This document shows positions 15,812 through 23,791 of a stretch of DNA of 64,000 bases, one piece after another. The stretch spans positions 1 to 64,000 of the forward strand of contig NZ_CAIWNQ010000009.1 in assembly GCF_903914075.1 (NCBI RefSeq), written 5' to 3'. Position 1 is the stretch's first letter. Each line of letters begins with the position of its first letter. The notes beneath the pieces were generated by a model. The model was not told the origin of the DNA. It saw only the letters and a program-made list of their open reading frames with translations, and ran no database searches. Made by a program: the position numbers and the translations under genes. The DNA is from Ruegeria sp. THAF57. Lineage in GTDB: Bacteria; Pseudomonadota; Alphaproteobacteria; Rhodobacterales; Rhodobacteraceae.

Positions 15812-16432
15812 TCAACAAGGCCACGGCTTGCGCCGCCATTGTTGGGGAAGAACCTCTTGAAAGCGTTCACCCAGTTCCGCCTTGGTTGGCGGACGGGCTT
15901 CACCTTCCATGAGGACGTTGCTGCGCACCTTGGCGCGGAAGGTGCGCCAATCCTCTAACTCAATGTGAGCGAGGTCCCAGCCCCATTTAAAGCCGCCATC
16001 GAACTCCACGCCGTAGCGGTCGGCCACGATTCGCGCGCATGTGGCGAGCGTATCCCAGTATTCTTGGCTGACATTCCACCCAAGTGAGGGGTGGATAATA
16101 TCAACGGCTTCGTAATACTGATGCGGGCTTTGGTACGCGCGGGCTTTTGAAAAGCCCTCTTTTCGCAGCTTACTTTGACGCTCCGGGGAGCGGTAGCATT
16201 CGCTTATTTTGGCTGGATAGCCTGCATCCTGCATGGCTTTTACGATTTGCTGGCCCAGATAGTACATAGGACCGTTTTCGTAGCTGTAGCGCGTTTGACG
16301 CCGCGGTGCCTGCATCTTTTCATGAGGTTGATGGGCCTGCCTTGCGGCCTGCATCATGGCTTGCGGGCTTTGCCATCGCTTGAAGCCCCGCGCGATCATG
16401 ATTTCGGCCCATTTCTCGATTTTCTTGAGCAT
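15812..16432 (-). CDS. Peptidase M15 (D-Ala-D-Ala carboxypeptidase-like) probable endolysin
   Basis: This is 206 residues from the ATG at 16432; an upstream in-frame TTG at 16471 is less likely. The M15 zinc site is complete: S102-x-H104 ... D111 in SPHQYYEAVDI, and D153, H156 and E158 in DLAHIE. An N-terminal stretch of about 55 residues precedes the fold. M15 enzymes cut peptidoglycan cross-bridges, so this is the probable lysis or entry enzyme. Small microviruses isolated on Roseobacter hosts are also reported to carry a peptidase gene. It lies between the scaffold-like gene and VP4. Confidence 0.87.
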   Translation of the reverse strand: MLKKIEKWAEIMIARGFKRWQSPQAMMQAARQAHQPHEKMQAPRRQTRYSYENGPMYYLGQQIVKAMQDAGYPAKISECYRSPERQSKLRKEGFSKARAYQSPHQYYEAVDIIHPSLGWNVSQEYWDTLATCARIVADRYGVEFDGGFKWGWDLAHIELEDWRTFRAKVRSNVLMEGEARPPTKAELGERFQEVLPQQWRRKPWPC

Positions 16433-16462
16433 GTTTTTCCCGTAATCTTTCCGATTTTTGGA

Positions 16463-16482
16463 GGAGGGCAATAATGCCCTCC
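16463..16482. repeat. Perfect hairpin between the scaffold-like and peptidase genes
   Basis: GGAGGGCA (16463-16470) and TGCCCTCC (16475-16482) flank loop ATAA. There is no T-tract, so it is not a classical terminator. It could attenuate or stabilise mRNA between the structural and lysis/replication genes, or be a folded element in virion DNA. Confidence 0.6.
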
Positions 16483-16508
16483 ACCAGCCAAGGCGTTAGC
16501 GTTGGCAT

Positions 16509-16991
16509 TTACACTTGCTCTTTTGTTTCCGTTTCGACTTCGGTTTGTTCTTCTTTCGAAACGGTTTCTTCTTGAGTTTCATCGTCGATTACCTCTTCGC
16601 GGCGTTGATTTGCGTGCAGTTCTTCCATTGCCGCAAACTTCTTATCCAGCGCTTTGGACTTGGCGTTGATTTTCGCCAGCGTCATTTCCATTTGGCGCTG
16701 TTGACGTGTTGCGACAGTGGGTTCCCAATCGGGATTAGCACCGGATTTGTAGGCGTCTGCACCGTACTTAATCGGCGCATTGCGCCCCGAGGGAGGTTGC
16801 ATTGCTGTTACACCGGGGCCGACTTCGACCGTGTAGCCGGGCAAGACATAAGCCATGTATTCCGAGGCTTCATGGATACCTGGCATCAATCCGATTTCTG
16901 CGAAGATTTCGCCGTCTGGGGTAACGATCCGTAGATCGCCCCCTTGGGTTCCAACCAGCAGTTTTGCGGCTTTCATTTCAAAGCGTTCCAT
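16509..16991 (-). CDS. Prophage structural protein, putative internal scaffold (VP3-like)
   Basis: This 160-residue product starts at the ATG at 16991 (a second ATG is five codons in), three bases after the capsid gene stop. The N-terminal half is beta-rich (LLVGTQGGDLRIVTPDGEIF; YVLPGYTVEVGPG). The C-terminal third is a long charged helix rich in Glu, Gln and Lys, as in microvirus scaffolding proteins. No clear sequence motif identifies VP3, so the name rests on size, charge and position beside the capsid gene. A minor structural or assembly role is the most that can be claimed. Confidence 0.55.
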   Translation of the reverse strand: MERFEMKAAKLLVGTQGGDLRIVTPDGEIFAEIGLMPGIHEASEYMAYVLPGYTVEVGPGVTAMQPPSGRNAPIKYGADAYKSGANPDWEPTVATRQQRQMEMTLAKINAKSKALDKKFAAMEELHANQRREEVIDDETQEETVSKEEQTEVETETKEQV

Positions 16992-16993
16992 TT

Positions 16994-18517
16994 TTACTGA
17001 TCCTCAAAAATGTTTGCGGTTTCGATTTCGGCCAGTTCCTCGACAGGTGTCGGTCCGAAAATGATGGGCGTGTTGGCACGCAACATCGAGGTGACGTTAT
17101 AGGTGCATATTTCGGCAGTCTGATCCGCAAAAGGATAATGCGAAATATCCGACGGATAGGTCACAGTCTCAGGTGTCACCGACAGCGGAATTTCCAGTTG
17201 CCAGATTGCCGTTTTATTTTCGACCGTGCTCGTGTCGAGATGGCGGTTGAAGCCGTAATTCACGTATTGCTTCAACAGGTGATTGTTGCCGTTGTAGCAA
17301 ACAACCGTGTTTTCGTCGGCCTGATCGCAGTCCGCGTTGAGTTCACGCACCGTGACCGGAACCGGATCAACGGCCAGTTCATCAGCAACGTAATTGCGCG
17401 CGCCCCAGTTATCCGAGAGGATAGGGTGCGGCTGACTGCCAAGCGTTTCATCAGGCTTCACGCTGGCGAAGGTGATGACAATGCCGCCAAATTCCGTTTG
17501 AGGAATCGGGACGACATATTCAATGGTCTGGGATGTATTTGTCTGGGTTTTGTCCAGATTAGCGCCATCCATGGCGCGCTGGAGCGATTGACCAAAGACC
17601 ACTTCCTTTTGATAGAGAACAAACGGCTGGTTTCCACCCTCGATAGACAGACCATGCGCGAAGCGCTGCACCATCTCTTCGCCATGCTGCGGGTCATCAT
17701 CGACCATTTTCCGCATCTGGCGGGTCAGTTCATCCATGCGCTCGGCTTGGTAGAAGTCCGACAGGCTCAAGCCACTATCGGGCAGGCGCACATACGGGAA
17801 ATCGCTTGAATTCGGGAAGGCGTGAAGATTCGCCGAATTCGGCTGATTCGTGACGTTTCCGTCATGGCTTTCCCATTGAGTGCCAGCGCCCGTGACCGTG
17901 TCCGATGTTTCGCGGCGAATGTTGCGCACATTCATGCGGCCCTCAAGGATAACAGCGCCGTTGACCCGATCTTCGGGATCAAGCACCGCATTCAGACGAT
18001 CGAGGACAGTCTTGCCGATGATCGCGGGGGTCACTTCCATTGCGGTATTATTCAGCAAAGACGCCTTGACGTATTTTTTCTGACGCAGATGGTTGACGGC
18101 AGCGATATGCGCGAAGCGCACGGCCTCGTTTACCTTTTTGACACCGCCTATCGAGCGAGGCTCAACGCCGAGGCGCTTGGTGATTTCGTTTTCATTTTCA
18201 AGGCCGAACACAGGCGCACCGCTCAGGAGTTTTTCGCGGAAGACCTCGGAAACGCCCGCATAATCCTCAGAGGGGTTTTTCACCTCATTGATGGCGAGGG
18301 CAGGGACGAACACCGCCGTGACTTCCATTGTGATCGGCGTAATCATGCGGCCCGCAATGGGGTCCAATTCACATGTGACCGATTGGGTGAGGGTTCCGCT
18401 TTCGCTTTCCCGCACGGCTGCGGCCATGATCGGGGCGAGCTTTCCGCCCCGGAATCGGCCCGCAATTGTCTGCCCCTCGCGCCGGATGGCGCGGGGTTTC
18501 ATGTATTTGGAGAGCAT
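16994..18517 (-). CDS. Microvirus major capsid protein (VP1)
   Basis: This 507-residue protein starts at the ATG at 18517 after AAAGGA. Size, a beta-rich jelly-roll composition and gokushovirus-like stretches support the call: LTQSVTCELDPIAGRMITPITMEVTAVFVPALAI near the N-terminus (the conserved capsid entry strand) and FGGIVITFASVKPDETLGSQ with HLDTSTVENKTAIWQLEIPL near the C-terminus. It forms the T=1 capsid. It lies 29 bp downstream of the pilot gene, an order (VP2 before VP1) that differs from the usual VP3-VP1-VP2 order of classic gokushoviruses. Confidence 0.9.
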   Translation of the reverse strand: MLSKYMKPRAIRREGQTIAGRFRGGKLAPIMAAAVRESESGTLTQSVTCELDPIAGRMITPITMEVTAVFVPALAINEVKNPSEDYAGVSEVFREKLLSGAPVFGLENENEITKRLGVEPRSIGGVKKVNEAVRFAHIAAVNHLRQKKYVKASLLNNTAMEVTPAIIGKTVLDRLNAVLDPEDRVNGAVILEGRMNVRNIRRETSDTVTGAGTQWESHDGNVTNQPNSANLHAFPNSSDFPYVRLPDSGLSLSDFYQAERMDELTRQMRKMVDDDPQHGEEMVQRFAHGLSIEGGNQPFVLYQKEVVFGQSLQRAMDGANLDKTQTNTSQTIEYVVPIPQTEFGGIVITFASVKPDETLGSQPHPILSDNWGARNYVADELAVDPVPVTVRELNADCDQADENTVVCYNGNNHLLKQYVNYGFNRHLDTSTVENKTAIWQLEIPLSVTPETVTYPSDISHYPFADQTAEICTYNVTSMLRANTPIIFGPTPVEELAEIETANIFEDQ

Positions 18518-18546
18518 TGGTTATCCTTTCGCTCAGGGTTTTGGGA

Positions 18547-19443
18547 TTATTGATACAGCTTGCGCATGTATTCGGTGTATTCAGGCGTGCCCCAAGGCGG
18601 GACTTCCTTTTTGCGCGCTTTTGGGCGCTTATCTTTGGTGGGTTTTTTGGGCTTGGGAGGATTGCGCAAATCCTCTAACTGCCGATTTTGTCGACTTTCT
18701 TCGGCAGAGCGAAGTGGACGCGACACAGTGTTTAGAAATGCGTCAGCTATGACCGGAGGGGCCATAAGCCATCCGCCGGGTTCACCTAATTGTTCCTCAT
18801 AGGTTTCGCCTTTTTCAAAAAGACCGGAACCCTTCCAATTTATGCCAAAGGCGCGTAGGGCAGCAGGGGGGCGATTATCTGGATTATCAAGGTCAAGAGT
18901 GCCATGAGCGCCATCATCAGAAGAAGCGCTATCATCACCGCCAGATACGTTTTCGCCACTGTTTTGACCGACACTTATACCGCCTCGCTGATAAATCCCG
19001 CCATCGGGTTCCTTGATCTTAAGATCTTCGGTCTGTTTTTCAAGACGTTGTTTTTCAAGCTCAAGCTCTGCTTTTTGCTGTTTGAGGGCTTCAAGCCCCA
19101 ACAGAGTATCGGACGCAGCCGACAAGCCATTGAGGTTGGAGCCGGACATGAACGGCGTGAAATTATGACCCGCGACGGGCGGCGCGACAGGCGCTCCCGC
19201 AGCGAGGAGCGGGTTGAGGCCCGCGCGCTCCATGCCGCGCCGTTGATTGGCGGGCAGGTAATCGGCCATGAGATAGGCCGAGCGGCGCGCCTCATATTGC
19301 GCGCGCCGGGTGTTTCGTGCGTTTTCTTCATACACACGGTCACGCTTGTATTGGCTGGGAAAGCTACTGCCGCGAAAGGCAGAAGCAACAGCGCCACCAA
19401 TATCAAAAATGGAGGCAAGAGTACCTAAGCCGAACCCGCTCAT
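18547..19443 (-). CDS. Microvirus DNA pilot protein (VP2)
   Basis: This 298-residue protein has the typical pilot layout: a glycine/alanine-rich hydrophobic N-terminus (FGLGTLASIFDIGGAVASAF), the hallmark motif NQRRGMERAGLNPLLA at residues 66-81, a Gly/Pro-rich hydrophobic stretch, then a coiled coil (LEALKQQKAELELEKQRLEK) and a basic Lys/Pro-rich tail. Such proteins oligomerise into the tube through which virion DNA enters the cell. Its ATG overlaps the stop of the upstream small gene (ATGA). Confidence 0.92.
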   Translation of the reverse strand: MSGFGLGTLASIFDIGGAVASAFRGSSFPSQYKRDRVYEENARNTRRAQYEARRSAYLMADYLPANQRRGMERAGLNPLLAAGAPVAPPVAGHNFTPFMSGSNLNGLSAASDTLLGLEALKQQKAELELEKQRLEKQTEDLKIKEPDGGIYQRGGISVGQNSGENVSGGDDSASSDDGAHGTLDLDNPDNRPPAALRAFGINWKGSGLFEKGETYEEQLGEPGGWLMAPPVIADAFLNTVSRPLRSAEESRQNRQLEDLRNPPKPKKPTKDKRPKARKKEVPPWGTPEYTEYMRKLYQ

Positions 19444-19616
19444 TTCAGAGCCTTGCGCGTAATCATATCGACTGCTAGACCCAGCAGCAGAACAATAGCC
19501 GCTTCCACTTGATGCGCGTCTGCGATGCTGCTTGCACCCGCGACAAAGGCCCCGACGGTGGTTCCGATTCGATGGACAAGTGGTTTCAGCATCTCTTGAA
19601 TTACAAGACTTTTCAC
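19440..19616 (-). CDS. Holin-like small membrane protein of the prophage
   Basis: This is a 58-residue protein from a GTG at 19616 with AAGGGG six bases upstream; a TTG at 19637 would add seven residues but lacks a site. It has a short hydrophobic segment (GTTVGAFVAGASSI) and a stronger one (VEAAIVLLLGLAVDMI) with a basic end, the pattern of small phage holins. It is the first gene of the structural operon, and its stop overlaps the VP2 start. With the M15 peptidase it would make a holin/endolysin pair, unusual for microviruses. The call rests on topology only. Confidence 0.55.
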   Translation of the reverse strand: MKSLVIQEMLKPLVHRIGTTVGAFVAGASSIADAHQVEAAIVLLLGLAVDMITRKALK

Positions 19617-19638
19617 TGTTTTCCCCTTAAAGGTCAAA

Positions 19639-19666
19639 AAGTCGCATAATATGGGTTATGTTAAAT
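19639..19666 (+). repeat. dif / attR: canonical XerC/XerD recombination site
   Basis: This is a 28-bp dif-type site: XerC arm AAGTCGCATAA (19639-19649), centre TATGGG (19650-19655) and XerD arm TTATGTTAAAT (19656-19666). The XerD arm is identical to the proteobacterial consensus. It bounds the prophage on the right and shares 17 bp with the left site. The orientation switch of KOPS-like octamers around it supports the view that this is the chromosome dimer-resolution site. Confidence 0.88.
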
Positions 19667-19743
19667 AATTCCCAACTGCTCAGCTCATCGATACGTTCCC
19701 ATCGGTTGACCCAAAAGGATTCATCTACCATGTTGATCTAACG

Positions 19744-19773
19744 TTGATTTCCGCGATGTATCATTCTTAAAAT
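19744..19773 (+). promoter_or_regulatory. Candidate sigma-70 promoter of the YcaO-TfuA operon
   Basis: TTGATT (19744-19749) and TAAAAT (19768-19773) are separated by 18 bp, and the YcaO ATG follows 22 bp later with AGGG as a weak ribosome site. It lies in the 129 bp between dif and the operon, so the prophage insertion did not separate the operon from it. Confidence 0.45.
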
Positions 19774-19795
19774 TGTTCTGATTAGGGTCCGCCAT

Positions 19796-21001
19796 ATGCC
19801 AAAAACCTCGCAGAAACAGTATTTGGTGGACACGCATCGCTCGCGCGACCCGCAACAGACACTGGGTATTGTTAGGCCATACCTAAAGGAAATGGGGATC
19901 ACTCGGATCGCTAATTTGACGGGGCTGGACAGGATCGGGCTTCCGACCGTGATGGTGTCGCGCCCGAACTCGCGCTCAGTCGCCGTTTCGCTGGGCAAGG
20001 GGTTGTCGCTGGAGGCTGCTCAAGCCTCTGGCGTAATGGAGGCTATCGAGGCCTGGCATGCCGAGCGTCTGCAATTGCCACAGCGTCTGGCGCGGTATTC
20101 CGATTTGTGCGCAGATGATCTTGTTGTGGATGTCGAACGCCTTCCGCGCGTCACCGGCGGGAAATTTGACCCAAACCGCAATATGTTATGGATTCAGGGG
20201 CAGGAGTTGAACGGCCAGCTCAACTGTTGGGTCCCCTTGGAAATGGTCGATACTGACTACACCGCACCACCCAGCGCCGGGCAAGGCGCGTTTCCGCGAA
20301 CCACGAATGGGTTGGCGTCGGGCAACAACGTAACTGAAGCAACATGTCACGCGATTTGCGAATTGATCGAACGGGACGCGACAACTCTTTGGCACCACAA
20401 AACTGCGGAAAATCGACTGGATCACGAAACGATTGATGACAAACGCTGTAAAAGTGCCCTCGGAATGTTCACCGCTGCGGGCTTAAAGGTTGGCATATGG
20501 AATACAACGTCAGATATCGGGATCGCCAGTTTTCGTTGTGTGATCTGTGAATCTGGTTCGCAGAATGGCCACATTGGAATTGGCGACGGGTGCCACCCCG
20601 ACAGTTCCATCGCCCTTTTGCGCGCATTGACCGAGGCCGCGCAGACAAGGCTGACGTATATCTCGGGTGCAAGGGATGATCTGGACCCGGCTGAGTTTTC
20701 GGATCAGGCCCAGTCGGATCGCAGCCAATATGTGCGGGACCTTATTGAACGCGCCGATCCAAGTCAGGTGTTCGCGGATTGCCCGTCTTATACAACCGGC
20801 TCATTTGACGAAGATCTTGCGTTAATTCTTGGTCAACTGGGTTCTGTTGGCCTTTCACAAGCCGTCTGTGTTGACCTTTCGCGCCCTGAACTGGACATCG
20901 CTGTCGTTCGTGCTGTCGTGCCGGGGCTGGAGGCACCGCACGACGACCCAGACTATGTTCCCGGCGCAAGAGCCATGGCTGCTATGAAAGACCGGGCATG
21001 A
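19796..21001 (+). CDS. TfuA-associated YcaO ATP-dependent cyclodehydratase/thioamidase
   Basis: This 401-residue YcaO protein has the family ATP/Mg motifs: S78, E82 and E85 in ASGVMEAIEAW; E181, E189, E192 and R193 in the NGLASGN...CELIERDA block; and E280, Q283 and R285 in ALTEAAQTRL. YcaO enzymes activate a peptide amide oxygen with ATP to make azolines, macroamidines or thioamides. There is no C-terminal PxPxP tail, as is usual for members paired with TfuA. Its stop overlaps the tfuA start (ATGA). YcaO-TfuA pairs install thioamides in known cases (methyl-coenzyme M reductase; thiovarsolin). The substrate here is unknown but may be the repeat protein encoded downstream. Confidence 0.9.
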   Translation: MPKTSQKQYLVDTHRSRDPQQTLGIVRPYLKEMGITRIANLTGLDRIGLPTVMVSRPNSRSVAVSLGKGLSLEAAQASGVMEAIEAWHAERLQLPQRLARYSDLCADDLVVDVERLPRVTGGKFDPNRNMLWIQGQELNGQLNCWVPLEMVDTDYTAPPSAGQGAFPRTTNGLASGNNVTEATCHAICELIERDATTLWHHKTAENRLDHETIDDKRCKSALGMFTAAGLKVGIWNTTSDIGIASFRCVICESGSQNGHIGIGDGCHPDSSIALLRALTEAAQTRLTYISGARDDLDPAEFSDQAQSDRSQYVRDLIERADPSQVFADCPSYTTGSFDEDLALILGQLGSVGLSQAVCVDLSRPELDIAVVRAVVPGLEAPHDDPDYVPGARAMAAMKDRA

Positions 21002-22311
21002 ATCTTGCCGTCTTTGTAGGCCCTACCCTGCCCCGTGATGCGCTGGATGAGTTTCCCGACGCCAGAATTCTGCCCCCTGTCCGGCAAGGCGACGTTTATC
21101 GGGTCGCCAAAGACCGCCCAAGTGCCATTGGTATCATTGATGGGTATTTTGATGGCGTCCCCTCGGTCTGGCACAAGGAGATCCTCTGGGCGCTTGAACA
21201 AGGAATTCCGGTGTTTGGCAGTGCCAGCATGGGGGCTCTTAGGGCTGCCGAGCTTGCTGACTTCGGGATGATCGGCGTTGGCCAGATTTTTAAGGACTAT
21301 GTCGCAGGTGTTTTGCAGGATGATGACGAGGTCGCGGTTGTCCATAGCCCGGCAGAGCTTGGATACCAGCCCCTGAGCGTACCCATGGTTTCGGTCCGTG
21401 CCACGGTTTCCCGGGCTGAAACCGTTGGAGTCATCGAACCTGAAACTGCCGAAAGAATCATAGGTGCGGCCAAGTCCATCCATTACCGGGACCGCAATTG
21501 GACTGATATCGAAAACGCGGTTACGGAACACGCCGGGACCGAAGGGTTTTTCAAATGGCTGCCAGAAGGTCAGGTTGACGCCAAAGCGGAAGATGCCAGA
21601 GCCATGCTGAGAATGATGTCCGACTATCTAAGCGCCCCCCCTGCCCCGCAAACCTCAACCGTGCGTGCCGAACGGACATTGGTCTGGAAAACCCTGCGCA
21701 ACCGTATTGATGCCGAAGCCACTGAAGGCGACGCGGTGATTGATGAGCTGCGCTTGACGCCAGAACTGTATTTTGAACTGCGCACCCGCGCAATTCTGAG
21801 GCTGCTGGCGCAGGAAGAGGCTGATCGGGTCGACCTCAGCCCCGATCGCGAGGTTTTGCTCAGGCACATGTCAGATCATCGCAGCAGTACCGGGCTTACT
21901 CGCAAGGCGCATTTGATGCAGTGGCTGCACACCAACGACCTGAACCCGGAACTGTACGAAGCGATGCTAACCGGGGCTGCACAGATTGATGCGGTGACCG
22001 AAGCCCGCAGCACCCGCTTGAATGCCCCCCTGCTGACCGAGCTAAAGCGCAGCGGGCTATACGCGGACTTGCGTGACCGTGCCGATAAAAAGACCCAACT
22101 GATCGCCCCCTCTGATCGAAAGATCAGTGCGGACCGGTTGCATATGCTGATCTGGTTTTTTGAAACAAACCTTGACCGCGATGTGCCAGATGATCTTGAA
22201 TCCTACGCAGTTTCGCTTGGCTTGTCCGGGCGGGATGCTCTTTATGATTTGATAGAAGCAGAGTTTTTGTATTGCCATAGTGATACCGGATCAACGGCCT
22301 CAGACCGTTAA
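20998..22311 (+). CDS. TfuA-like protein, YcaO partner with a long C-terminal extension
   Basis: This is a 437-residue protein. The TfuA core fills about the first 190 residues: LAVFVGPTLPRDAL, IGIIDGYFDGVPSVWHKEIL, ALEQGIPVFGSASMGALRAAEL and GVGQIFKDYVAG. A helical extension of about 240 residues (LTPELYFELRTRAILRLLAQ; ADRLHMLIWFFETNLDRDV) has no obvious match. TfuA proteins are thought to recruit or deliver sulfur to YcaO for thioamidation. The four-base overlap with ycaO makes equimolar synthesis likely. The extension resembles those of other bacterial TfuA proteins in length and may bind the substrate. Confidence 0.88.
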   Translation: MNLAVFVGPTLPRDALDEFPDARILPPVRQGDVYRVAKDRPSAIGIIDGYFDGVPSVWHKEILWALEQGIPVFGSASMGALRAAELADFGMIGVGQIFKDYVAGVLQDDDEVAVVHSPAELGYQPLSVPMVSVRATVSRAETVGVIEPETAERIIGAAKSIHYRDRNWTDIENAVTEHAGTEGFFKWLPEGQVDAKAEDARAMLRMMSDYLSAPPAPQTSTVRAERTLVWKTLRNRIDAEATEGDAVIDELRLTPELYFELRTRAILRLLAQEEADRVDLSPDREVLLRHMSDHRSSTGLTRKAHLMQWLHTNDLNPELYEAMLTGAAQIDAVTEARSTRLNAPLLTELKRSGLYADLRDRADKKTQLIAPSDRKISADRLHMLIWFFETNLDRDVPDDLESYAVSLGLSGRDALYDLIEAEFLYCHSDTGSTASDR

Positions 22312-22343
22312 GAGGTCGTCGACCGGACACAGGAGGGCGCTTG

Positions 22344-23639
22344 ATGGATTTGCCAGACTACAGCGACGCCGAAGAACCCGGCACCCGGTTTTTGCTGTTT
22401 CCCCAATCGCCGTTTCTGGAGCCGGATGCCCAATTGGAATTGGTCGAGATTTCGGCCCCGCAAGGAAGCATCGGACCGGGCCCATCGGGCCCAAGGATGT
22501 ATACCGTCAACCCGGTTGGTAAAACGACGCCATATGGCGCAATCGTCCCCGGGCCGAATGGGCCGGGCATGTACCTGCCGCCGTGGGACGGATATTTCCA
22601 CCCCCCGGCCATGCCGGACGAGTTTGGCAACTTCATCCATATCGACCCAACGGACCCGGCATTTGAGGCGGCGCATCTATTTGGGTCGGCTCATTTCACC
22701 ATGGACGTCTGGCAAGGGTATTTCGCTCGCCCTATACCGTGGCATTTCGCACGAGATTTCGATCGGCTGGAACTGTCGCTTCTGCCCAGTTTGGATAATG
22801 CACATATCGGCTGGGGGTTCCTTGAAACCGGTGGCACGCGAGAGCATGGTGACGAGTATCGCCCATACAGCCTGAACTTCGACGTTGTCGCTCATGAAAT
22901 CGGTCACGCAATCATCTACAGCGTGATCGGAATGCCAACCGATGGTGATGCTGGGGGCGAGTATTACGGGTTCCATGAATCTGCTGCGGACATGGTTGCG
23001 CTTCTTGCGTCCTTACATTTTGGATCGGTCGTGGACACGTTGCTGAAGAACACGCGGGGCAACCTTTATACGTTCAATCGGCTGAACCGTTTTGCGGAAC
23101 TTTCGGAAAACGCTCAGATACGAACGGCCGCCAATAACCGGTCTCTGTCCGAATTTGCGTCTGGCTGGTCCAGTGAGCATGACCTGTCTGAGCCATTGAC
23201 CGGAGCTATGTTCGATATCTTCGTGGATATTTACCATGAACGATTGCTGCTGCACGGCCTGATAACGCCCGAAGAAGAAGACCTGTCTGATCAGTTGGAA
23301 GATTCCTCTGACTACAGCGCCGTGATGCAGGATATTTTCGATACCCGTTACGCTGAGAACCCCGATGGGTTTCGTATCGCGCTGCTTGAGGCGCGGGATT
23401 TTCTGGGCACTTATCTTGCAGATGCATGGGAACGGCTGGACGCTGATATGCTCAGCTACTTCGGGGTTGAAAAAGCATTGCTGGCCGTGGATCAGGAAAT
23501 CACCGGCGGTGCTTTTCAGCGCATCATTCAGGGTAACTTCCGAATGCGTGATATTGGCGTGACAACCGCAGGGCCGCAGTTGCCTGATCCTGACGAAGAC
23601 AGCCACGCTCATTCCGTCCGCACGCAAGTTCCCGGATAA
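22344..23639 (+). CDS. Thermolysin-like (gluzincin) metallopeptidase in the YcaO-TfuA operon
   Basis: This is 431 residues from the ATG at 22344, seven bases after AGGAGG. The zinc site is HEIGH (residues 184-188, in FDVVAHEIGHAIIY) followed by E212 in FHESAADM, the HExxH...ExxxD layout of thermolysin-type gluzincins. The N-terminal 100 residues are rich in Gly and Pro (IGPGPSGP; VPGPNGPGMYLPPWDGYFHPP). No signal peptide is visible, so it should act in the cytoplasm or be exported another way. It follows tfuA by 32 bp and precedes the repeat protein, so it could process a modified substrate. I do not know a named family with this N-terminus. Confidence 0.8.
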   Translation: MDLPDYSDAEEPGTRFLLFPQSPFLEPDAQLELVEISAPQGSIGPGPSGPRMYTVNPVGKTTPYGAIVPGPNGPGMYLPPWDGYFHPPAMPDEFGNFIHIDPTDPAFEAAHLFGSAHFTMDVWQGYFARPIPWHFARDFDRLELSLLPSLDNAHIGWGFLETGGTREHGDEYRPYSLNFDVVAHEIGHAIIYSVIGMPTDGDAGGEYYGFHESAADMVALLASLHFGSVVDTLLKNTRGNLYTFNRLNRFAELSENAQIRTAANNRSLSEFASGWSSEHDLSEPLTGAMFDIFVDIYHERLLLHGLITPEEEDLSDQLEDSSDYSAVMQDIFDTRYAENPDGFRIALLEARDFLGTYLADAWERLDADMLSYFGVEKALLAVDQEITGGAFQRIIQGNFRMRDIGVTTAGPQLPDPDEDSHAHSVRTQVPG

Positions 23640-23791
23640 CGGTCAAAAATCCTTTATTTTGAAGTGGTTTTATGGCATGCAAGCGTGGGATGATTATTGG
23701 AAATAATTTTCTCGAACTATGTGTTCGGGTTCGATTCAGGGGAGAGATGAGGGCCTGAGCTCTGTCTACCCCACAATTGGGAGAGAATATT

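Larger units (their letters stand above)
13545..19660 (-). mobile_element. Microviridae (ssDNA phage) prophage of about 6.1 kb, integrated at dif
   Basis: The unit between the two 17-bp identical att cores is 6,099 bp, a plausible microvirus genome length. On the minus strand it encodes, in transcription order, a holin-like protein, pilot protein VP2, major capsid protein VP1, a scaffold-like protein, an M15 peptidase and the HUH replication initiator VP4. Two small genes run on the opposite strand. There is no integrase or recombinase gene, in keeping with microviruses that use host XerC/XerD at dif. All large frames are open and have ribosome binding sites, so the element may be functional. 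Codon use and base composition (more A/T-rich stretches, e.g. 13560-13760) differ from the flanks. Confidence 0.92.

Noticed and set aside
16320..16508. 62-codon frame overlapping the start of the M15 peptidase gene
   Set aside because: It begins right after the scaffold-like gene stop, but it runs through the peptidase N-terminus in another frame and shows no conserved feature; kept out for lack of support.
16964..17809. Long plus-strand open frame opposite the capsid gene
   Set aside because: It mirrors the codon structure of VP1, has no ribosome site and no protein-like pattern.
13540..19666. tRNA-type attachment site for the prophage
   Set aside because: Neither boundary contains a tRNA gene or tRNA-like cloverleaf; both match XerC/XerD dif architecture instead.
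23672..23758. 28-codon frame between the peptidase and repeat-protein genes, considered as a small RiPP precursor
   Set aside because: No ribosome binding site and no leader/core character; the repeat protein is the better substrate candidate.
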